Source of the DNA: Pelagophyceae sp. CCMP2097 | Taxonomy: Eukaryota > Sar > Pelagophyceae | Length of the DNA: 12,406 bases | Assembly (NCBI GenBank): GCA_026770575.1 | Contig: MU657319.1 | Coordinates: 1 to 12,406, forward strand | Reading direction: 5' to 3' | Shown: positions 7,384 through 12,406 of the stretch, one piece after another | Layout: every line of letters starts with the position of its first letter | How positions within the stretch are numbered: the stretch's first letter is position 1 | The notes under the pieces: generated by a model | Told to the model about the DNA's origin: nothing | What the model saw: the letters and a program-made list of their open reading frames with translations, nothing else | Database searches by the model: none | Program-made: the position numbers and the translations under genes

Positions 7384-7449
7384 CCGGGTAAATCCGCGAG
7401 GTTCCACCTTTGGGAAGAAAAGGGCAGCAACTCGGCCGATTCAGCGATA

Positions 7450-7631
7450 GGTGGTTGATGCGATTGCTAAAATTGGGAGTGGAGGTCGAGCAGGAGCCTC
7501 ATTGGAATCATCATACAATTGTAGAAGAAGTTTTTGGTCACAGGTTCGAATCTGGTCGGCCGCAAAAAAAACAAAAAACAAAAAGCTCAATAAGAAATAA
7601 AAATAAAATTAAGATAAGGAGGATTTGAAGG
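7450..7631 (+). mobile_element. SINE-like retroposon with tRNA-type B box, A-rich tail and 10-bp flanking duplication
   Basis: TTCAGCGATA occurs at 7440-7449 and again at 7632-7641, bracketing the unit like a target-site duplication. Within it, GGTTCGAATC (7543-7552) is a near-perfect RNA polymerase III B box, and GGTGGTTGATGC at the left end resembles the second half of an A box. From about 7562 the unit becomes A-rich (CAAAAAAAACAAAAAACAAAAA and more A-rich DNA), the expected tail. About 90 bp separates the boxes, longer than in a tRNA. It could also be a decayed intron-bearing tRNA copy. Confidence 0.42.
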
Positions 7632-7641
7632 TTCAGCGATA

Positions 7642-7810
7642 ATTTAAATGATTTTAATTATTTACGTGGGCATTGCAATGGGATTTGTCTGTATTCTTCG
7701 CTCGAAGTCGGGTCCTCCGTGTGCCTCCGGGGCGCTCTTGTAATACACCGTTTTATTATCGATAGTGACTTAACGCGTGGCGGACCGAGCCCGTAAACAA
7801 GCTTCCTTCG
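7642..7810. other. spacer, nothing recognised
   Basis: A+T-rich at first, then mixed. It would contain the 3' UTR and poly(A) signal of the minus-strand gene that ends at 7811. Confidence 0.35.
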
Positions 7811-8645
7811 TCAGGGACCGCGCCGCCACCAGCCCGCACCGTAGCGACCAAAAGTGGCCCCATACCTCGTTTGTAGCCCGAGAAATTTATATCCGAGTGG
7901 AATCCGTTTCATCTTGACCCCCCCCCTTGCAATTGTAGTGGGTGGCACTGAAATAGGGGGTCGCCGGGCTTCGGGGCTGGTGGATACTGGAATGTCGGCA
8001 CGGGATAGGGCGCTGCTGGCCAGCTGTTTACAAACGTGACGCCCGCTGAAAGGCTCGCTGCGCTCTGTGAGACATTCGATCACACGTTCCGGCGCGCCGT
8101 TGGGGGGCGTGCCGGGTCCGGACTCTCGCGGGCGCCGGGGGGAGTCGAAGCGGTGTATCAGCGCCTCGAAGATGCAGCGCCAATCGTCCATGTTTTGGCA
8201 GACGAGCGCGTGCACGTGCGCGCCTCCATCCCAAGTAAGTTTGAGCCAGGACGCGTGATGGTCGCAACCCTTGGCCTTGAGCGCCGCCTGAGCGACTTCC
8301 AGGACCCCGGACTGCTTGCCGTAGGGTATCTTGAGCTGCACGCGGCCGCGGTCCGTAAACTCGCCCGTTTTCGTCGATTTGCAACGGTTCACGACCACCA
8401 CTTCGACTTTAATCTGTGAAGGGAGGGGGCGGGCATGCTTAGACCCGACAGGACGAAAGCACGCGCACCTGGTTTGGCCGCGCCTTGGCCTTCTTCTTGA
8501 ACGCATCCATCGCGACGGCCGTGCCCAATGCGGACCCCGAGGCTCTCTTCGCCGCGCACGACGCTACGACGTCGCCTGCTTCATCGGTTCCGCCGGCCTC
8601 CGGGATCGACACCGCCGGGGAAGCTGTTTTCGTCTTCGGGGCCAT
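7811..8645 (-). CDS. two-exon gene, conserved-looking protein of unknown function (259 aa)
   Basis: Exon 1 is 8469-8645 (59 codons, start MAPKTKTASPAVSIPEAGG), the intron is 8414-8468 (55 nt, CAG|GTGCGC...CCTTCACAG|ATT, phase 0), and exon 2 is 7811-8413 ending in TGA. The joined protein reads ARPNQ-IKVEVVVVNRCKSTK. Residues 60-150 have the strand-strand-helix-strand rhythm of a beta-grasp: KVEVVVVN, GRVQLKIPYG, SGVLEVAQAALKAKG, WLKLTWDGGA, then NMDDWRCIFEAL. The WDGG...DDW spacing is loosely like the acidic OPCA motif of PB1 domains, but I would not assign the family on this. The C-terminal 100 residues look disordered and basic. There is no signal peptide or membrane segment. A miniature element begins 26 bp upstream of the ATG. 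An antisense frame at 8036-8419 is open but has no splice support. Confidence 0.68.
8414..8468 (-). other. 55-nt intron
   Basis: GTGCGC donor, pyrimidine tract CCCGCCCCCTCCCTTCACAG at the 3' end, phase 0. It contains an in-frame TAA, so removal is needed to join the two exons. Same GTGCGC donor hexamer as the intron at 3664. Confidence 0.7.
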
Positions 8646-8671
8646 GTTCTAGCGAGTAGTCGATTTGATTA

Positions 8672-9176
8672 CTGGGGTGCTCGGCCAACTTGCCGTTTGG
8701 CCAAAATCCGGAGCCAATCAGCCAAGTGCAATTGAAAATCCGGCAAACATTAAAAAGTCCGCAAATGCCGGTGCCGGACCGCGCACTCAAGCAACCGCCG
8801 CCGCGAAATTTTCAGGCGCGTAGCGAAGTTTTCAGGGCCTTGGAAAAAGCGTTTTCGAAAATATGGGAGGTTGGGAGAGGCCTATCACCAGCACCAGCCG
8901 CCGGCCCGCGCCAGCCGCGGTCCGCCCGAGACGATGCATCGTGCTCCGCCACGAGCAACTCGGGAGGCGACAACGTTGAGCTTGTTCACAGAGCTCTTGA
9001 GCGGCTCTAAGGCAAGGTCAAAGTTAAATACGATCAACGCATTATTCGAAATTTTAATTTGAAATTTTAAGAAAAGTCCATAAATGCCGTTAAGGTTCGC
9101 CGGTTCGATATATGGAACCGCGCGTTCGTTTTTTTTGCCGAGGACCTTTGACCGGCAAGTTGGCCGAGCACCCCAG
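8672..9176. mobile_element. 505-bp TA-flanked MITE (Tc1/mariner/pogo-like)
   Basis: Bases 8672-8695 (start CTGGGGTGCTCGGCCAACTT) are the perfect reverse complement of 9153-9176, and TA sits immediately outside each end (8670-8671 and 9177-9178). A TA duplication with 24-bp inverted repeats fits the Tc1/mariner/pogo superfamily. Internal direct repeats include AAAAGTCCGCAAATGCCG near 8752 and AAAAGTCCATAAATGCCG near 9072, and a doubled GAAATTTTAA near 9050. A 106-codon frame (8690-9010) crosses the left end and the middle, but nothing in it resembles a DDE transposase. It is therefore probably non-autonomous. Confidence 0.8.
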
Positions 9177-9571
9177 TATGCATCACCGAAACGGGCTTGG
9201 GCCTTCTTAAATTTTTAGAATACTCTGTGAATTCCTAGCCCCGAGGGTATATGTAGGGTTTTATTAATAATGTCATATGCTCAAAAGCAGGTAGGGCGGG
9301 ATTTAACCCGATTATACTGGCAGGAGGGGGTGCCGTCTTGGGACAGCACGGCGCGTGCGCGTGGCGCTTGGGGGCCGACACGGTAGTTGGGGATCATCAG
9401 GAGGAGGAGGAGCGCGACGGCGCGAGGCGCGCGCGGATATAATGCTGCATCGCGTGCCCGCGACGATCAGTTCTCGTCCATGGAGGCGGCTTCCTGCGAG
9501 GCAGACTGCGACGGCGGCGGCTGCGGCTGCAGCGACGTCACGACCAGCGCCATGGCCTCCGACTCGGACGC
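9177..9571. other. spacer and possible 3' part of the minus-strand gene
   Basis: 9177-9310 is A+T-rich with no feature. From 9310 to 9571 the minus frame reads on coherently after the TGA at 9572 (residues such as MALVVTSLQPQPPPSQSASQ) to a second TGA, so the downstream gene may extend here by splicing. Not resolved. Confidence 0.3.
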
Positions 9572-11252
9572 TCACCGCTTCGGCGGGAGTTCGTCGACGT
9601 TGGCGTTGCGGTTGTCGTTGCGCCGCTTCTGCGCGACACACGTCCCCACCGCACCGGGCCGCGGCACCGAAAAGACGTCCACGACCTTATCCAACGTGTT
9701 CGCCAGCTCGTCTTGAAGTAGGAGGTCGTCGTCGTCGTCGTCGCCCACGCCTTCCGCGGTGCACTGCTTGCGCATCATCGTCATCTTCTTCTTCTTTGCC
9801 GGTTTCTGGGGCGTCACCTGGGCCACCGGAGGCGCGGCGTCCACCGCGGGCGCGCCGTCCATCGCGGGCGCGCCGTCCTGCAAGGCCAAGTCTTCCTCCG
9901 CGGCCGCGCGGTCCTCGCGCATCGGCGTATTCTTCTTCTGCGCCGGATTCGGGGACGTCACCTGTTAGGCCGAAACGTCCTTCGCGGCCGCGCGGTCCTC
10001 GCAAATCGCAGACTTCTTCTTCCGCGCCGGCTTCGGGGGCGTCAACAGGGCCACCGGAGGCGTGGTGTCCACCGCGGGCGCGCCGTCCACAGCGCCGTCC
10101 TGCAAGGCCGAGATTTCCTCCTAGGCCTCGCCGTCCTTAATGGCCAAGACGTCCTCGTCCTCCGCCTCGAGCACGAATAAGCCGGCGCCGGCCTTCTGGG
10201 TCTTCTTCCAAAGCCTCCCCATGTTGTCCTTGAGCAAACTGAGCCTCGCCGTGGCGTTGAGGTAATCTCGGAAGACGCTAGAGTCATGGGAAAGCGCTAA
10301 TTTCGCCGACTGGCCCAACCAGTTCTGCTCCGCCATAGTCTCGCAGTATTCCGCCTCGGCGGCCGCCTACGTGCGAATAGTGCAGCGTGTGCGTAAAGAT
10401 GCGACGAAAGGCGGGGAGTGGAAGGAGGACGCTGAAGTACGGACCACCTCCTTTTCCGCGGTGGTGTGGCACTTGTACGCGCGGTTGAGTTCCGTCTCTC
10501 TGCGGTTGGCCTCCTCGGCCTCGCGCAGGTCGGCCTCCTCCTCGAGAGTGGTATTGAACTCGTCCTGGTCGAGTTAAGTCTGGATCGCCCGCAGGGCCTC
10601 GAGCAGGGTCGTCGCTTCCACCAGGTGGGCTTGGTTCGACCCCACCGAGGTCTGTCGCACCGCGGACGCCAAACACGAGATCAACGCGACGACTAACCGC
10701 CGCACGGCCACGCTGCGCGAGGATTGCGCCTAAAACAGCTGCGCCGTGACGTCGCCCGCGTCCTTGCCTTCCAGAGGGTCCGCGAAGCCCGGCATAGAAG
10801 CCAGCTTGCCGTTGGCCCTTAATCCTTTCAACGTGTCCTTGAGGACCGGCACCAAGGACTTTTGCTTCAGATTAGCCGTCCAGAGCAGCGGCCGCGAATC
10901 TGCCCACCACCTGGTAGCATAAGGCGAGGTTGACCTCGGACTTGACCTTCAACAACGAGGAGCGCCCCCCGGCCGCTAGGATGTCCAGCTTGTTCTCCAT
11001 CCGGAACAACCTCGCTTCGATGGTGAGCAGGAGGCCCTGGCCGTCGAATCGATCCGCCTTAGTATCCTCCAACCGCAGGTCCTCGATTTGCGCCGTCAGC
11101 TCGTTCTCCTCCTCCTCCTCCTCCTCCGTGAAGCTGGACTGATGCTCCCGAATCGCTTCAGTGCGCCTTTGGTATTGCGAATCACTGCCCTTGCCGGAAA
11201 TCGGGTTGCCGTCGACGTTGGTGGGGACGTGTTTTCTGCGGCCGATCGTCAT
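9572..11252 (-). CDS. Lys/Glu-rich repeat protein gene, multi-intron or degenerate, with in-frame TAA/TAG codons
   Basis: From the ATG at 11252 (MTIGRRKHVPTNVDGNPISG) the frame runs through an acidic run of seven Glu and a helical segment (LEDTKADRFDGQGLLLTIEA) to CYQ at 10911. A 46-nt intron 10865-10910 (GTGGTG...CTAATCTGAAG) would join it to QKSLVPVLKDTLKGLRANGK in another frame, which continues to 9572. That second frame holds coiled coil (LEEEADLREAEEANRRETEL), MAEQNWLGQSAKLALSHDSS, two Ala/Pro/Lys repeat modules and a KKKK/DDDDDD tail, but is broken by TAG 10730, TAA 10574, TAG 10367, TAG 10121 and TAA 9965. The 10367 TAG is explained by an 81-nt intron (10367-10447, GTGGTC...CGTAG). The others may be intron ends, decay or recoding. 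The terminal TGA overlaps a GTGAGC donor-like site. No known family. Confidence 0.45.
9790..10122 (-). repeat. coding tandem repeat, unit about 150-230 bp (two full modules and a partial)
   Basis: On the minus strand the module is ALQDGA-(x)-DGAPAVDxxPPVA-xVTPxKPAKKK-xxx-EDRAAA. The DNA blocks 9811-9900 and 10039-10122 match closely, as do 9901-9964 and 9983-10045, each with small indels. A third partial copy (VTPQKPAKKKK) lies at about 9785-9825. Conservation of the peptide across copies supports minus-strand coding of this region. Confidence 0.65.
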
Positions 11253-11308
11253 CCTCGTCGCGGCGTGCCGCCCTAAGTCGGCCAGAGTCGCGTCGCGTCG
11301 CCCCGAGG

Positions 11309-11518
11309 ATTGCTACCCCGAGCTCCCGCCCCTTAAACTTCCAAGAACTCTCGCTCCCCGAGCTTCCCGAGTCTCGGGCTCGGGGAACTCTCGTTCCAGA
11401 AGCTCGAGTCCCGAAAGCCCCGGGAGCCGGGTTCGATTCTTACCTGTGGTACGATTTCAAGACAGGTTTCCATCTTTGGCTCAGAGCTCGTTCAGAGAAC
11501 GTAGCTGTTGAGGAATGA
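11309..11518 (+). CDS. possible exon of a Pro/Glu/Leu-rich protein, ends TGA
   Basis: The + frame from about 11309 reads ...FQELSLPELPESRARG, then VPEARVPKAPGAGFDSYLWY, then DFKTGFHLWLRARSENVAVEE to a TGA at 11516-11518. There is no in-frame ATG in this stretch, so if real it is a terminal exon whose acceptor lies upstream. The peptide (E)EL-x-x-PELP-x-x-RAxG recurs at 12345-12406, which supports coding of this frame. It overlaps the upstream flank of the minus-strand gene (start 11252). Function unknown. Confidence 0.33.
   Translation: MATPSSRPLNFQELSLPELPESRARGTLVPEARVPKAPGAGFDSYLWYDFKTGFHLWLRARSENVAVEE
11342..11420 (+). repeat. CCCGAGCTTCCCGAGTCT module, matching 12345-12406
   Basis: Two imperfect units of about 35 bp (CCCGAGCTTCCCGAGTCTCG... 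and CCAGAAGCTCGAGTCCCG...) correspond to two units at the end of the window (CCCGAGGCTTCCGAGTCTGA... and CCCGGAGCTTCCGAGTCTGA...). In the + frames used above both places encode a similar PELP peptide. Confidence 0.55.
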
Positions 11519-12406
11519 GTTCCGATGCAGACCCGAAGCGCATCGCGCGCCTCGAGGCCGACTTGGACGCCGCCGCCGCCGCCTAACGCGCAACCGCAGA
11601 CCTCGCGCAGTTCCAGACAGCGAGCCGCCAGCACGTGCATTCTACGCTGCCGCAGAAACAACGCCACCGCGCCGCGCAGAAGGATGGCTTTCGACCATTG
11701 GACGGATGTAGGCGGACCGTGAGCGCGCGCATCACGCCCGGCCGCCGAGGCCGCGTTTGCCGAGGAGCGGCGCGCGGCCGCGGCGCACAACGCCGCGCGC
11801 CACGCCGCCACGCGGGGCGCGGCGCTCGACGCGGCACTGCACGGAACGGCTGCGGCCGCCGCGGCCAGTCATCTTTTTCCAAAGATTCACTGCAGCCCAA
11901 GCGCAGAAGAAAGCCCAAGCCCTTCGCCGACAGGCCGAGTGGGTCCGGGCTCCTAGGGTCTCCACGTCCTCGATTTTGTCCGTCCGCCCCGTCATAAGGT
12001 CCAGTGAAATTTCAGGGCCGTTCGATCCGACCCGACCGCCCAGCCTCCCCAGGCCCCCGCCGCGCCCGCGCCCCCTCTCAGGCCGCCCCAGGTCGCAGTC
12101 GCGTTCGACGTCCCTCGGAGCTCCATTTTGTTCCTTACGTCCAGCCTTACGCTGCGTCGCGTCCGCCGGCATCTCGATCTTCACCGCGTTGTGGCACTGC
12201 ACCAGCTGCTGCTGTTGATTCCAGGGCCGTTCGATCCGACTCGACCTTGTCCAGCCCCCCCAGTCCCCCGCCGCGCCCGCGCCCCCCCCCAGGCCGACCC
12301 GGGCAGAGGCAGCAGCCGCGATGCTCCCCGCCCCCGAGGCTTCCGAGTCTGAGAGCCCCGAGGAACTCTTCTTCCCGGAGCTTCCGAGTCTGAGAGCCCC
12401 CGGGAA
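11515..12406 (+). CDS. tentative multi-exon gene, Ala/Pro-rich, runs off the window
   Basis: The ATG at 11515 opens MSSDADPKRIARLEADLDAA, coiled-coil-like, but TAA at 11584-11586 interrupts it; RATADLAQFQTASRQ follows in the same frame. A 46-nt intron 11719-11764 (GTGAGC...TTTGCCGAG) switches to the frame ERRAAAAHNAARHAATRGAA...SHLFPKIHCSPSAEE. An acceptor TTTCAG at 12015 and a 133-nt intron 12092-12224 (CAG|GTCGCA...GATTCCAG) join QPPQAPAAPAPPLRPPQ to GRSIRLDLVQPPQSPAAPAP and then AMLPAPEASESESPEELFFP, continuing past base 12406. The link between 11938 and 12016 is unresolved. The minus strand also has a 156-codon frame here (11732-12202), so even the strand is uncertain. No family recognised. 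Confidence 0.28.
12012..12304 (+). repeat. about 85-bp direct repeat, two copies
   Basis: 12012-12094 and 12220-12304 both read (T)CAGGGCCGTTCGATCCGAC, then a C-rich block ending CAGGCCG-CCC. The copies differ by a few substitutions and small indels, including a 2-nt indel that shifts frame between them. Both begin at an AG that would suit a + strand 3' splice site, suggesting exon duplication. Confidence 0.7.

Noticed and set aside
7448..7455. GATAGGTGGTT at 7446-7456 as another copy of the 1603 element end
   Set aside because: Single short match with no paired end or array nearby; it is also part of the SINE-like left edge.
7432..7568. tRNA gene (GGCCGATTCAGCGATAGGTGG...GGTTCGAATC...TCGGCC)
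   Set aside because: Acceptor arms can pair, but the T stem has a mismatch or wrong spacing, no anticodon loop with U33 fits, and the length exceeds 130 nt. A SINE-like remnant explains it better.
8036..8419. 127-codon + frame antisense to the two-exon gene
   Set aside because: It reads smoothly, but has no splice or start support, while the minus strand has a good ATG, a consensus intron and matching phase.
8690..9010. 106-codon frame in the MITE as a transposase fragment
   Set aside because: No DDE/D residues in a recognisable context, and it begins inside the terminal inverted repeat.
9572..11586. Genome-wide reassignment of TAA/TAG to Gln as a firm claim
   Set aside because: The large gene at 3307 uses only CAR for its roughly twenty Gln codons, and at least one of the stops is neatly removed by an intron. 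Kept only as a hypothesis.
1..12406. CRISPR array, rRNA, bacterial operon or phage module
   Set aside because: No regularly spaced identical repeats with unique spacers, no rRNA-like blocks, no ribosome-binding-site-spaced gene strings.

Overview
The window looks like nuclear DNA of a GC-rich microbial eukaryote, probably a protist or alga. Three things point this way: several genes only read cleanly if short GT-AG introns (about 43-81 nt) are removed, there is no bacterial operon layout or Shine-Dalgarno spacing, and the space between genes is packed with inverted-repeat DNA elements, minisatellites and a SINE-like unit. I cannot name the species. Base composition is strongly patchy: about 3240-6230 is extremely GC-rich, while 6770-7800 and the transposon ends are much richer in A+T. 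In the GC-rich parts almost every frame stays open, so long open frames prove little; I relied on splice-site fit, motifs and residue variety instead.

Layout. 1-230: a GC-rich tandem repeat running into the catalytic Cys box of a ubiquitin-specific protease, which breaks off. 229-1602: gene-free, with a 60-bp minisatellite, a duplicated 34-bp motif and a 336-bp element with 30-bp inverted ends. 1603-3120: a transposon-like element with 20-bp inverted ends and inward-pointing subterminal repeats, into which a second element (2123-2845, 34-bp perfect inverted ends, ATT target duplication) has inserted. 3307-6136 (+): a large two-exon gene for a degenerate cyclic-nucleotide-binding-fold protein with a long disordered tail. 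6313-6731 (-): a convergent coiled-coil gene. 6737-7640: intergenic, with a nested hairpin, a pyrimidine microsatellite and a SINE-like unit. 7811-8645 (-): a clear two-exon gene of unknown function whose upstream DNA is a TA-flanked 505-bp miniature element (8672-9176). 9572-11252 (-): a Lys/Glu-rich repeat protein gene, fragmentary or multi-intron, with five in-frame TAA/TAG codons and no TGA. 11309-12406 (+): fragments of one or more Pro/Glu-rich genes running off the window.

The genes show no shared pathway. The best-supported new observations are the nested element pair, the miniature element abutting a start codon, the divergent cyclic-nucleotide-fold protein, and the unexplained in-frame stop pattern at 9.6-10.9 kb. 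No CRISPR array, rRNA gene or confident tRNA gene was seen.
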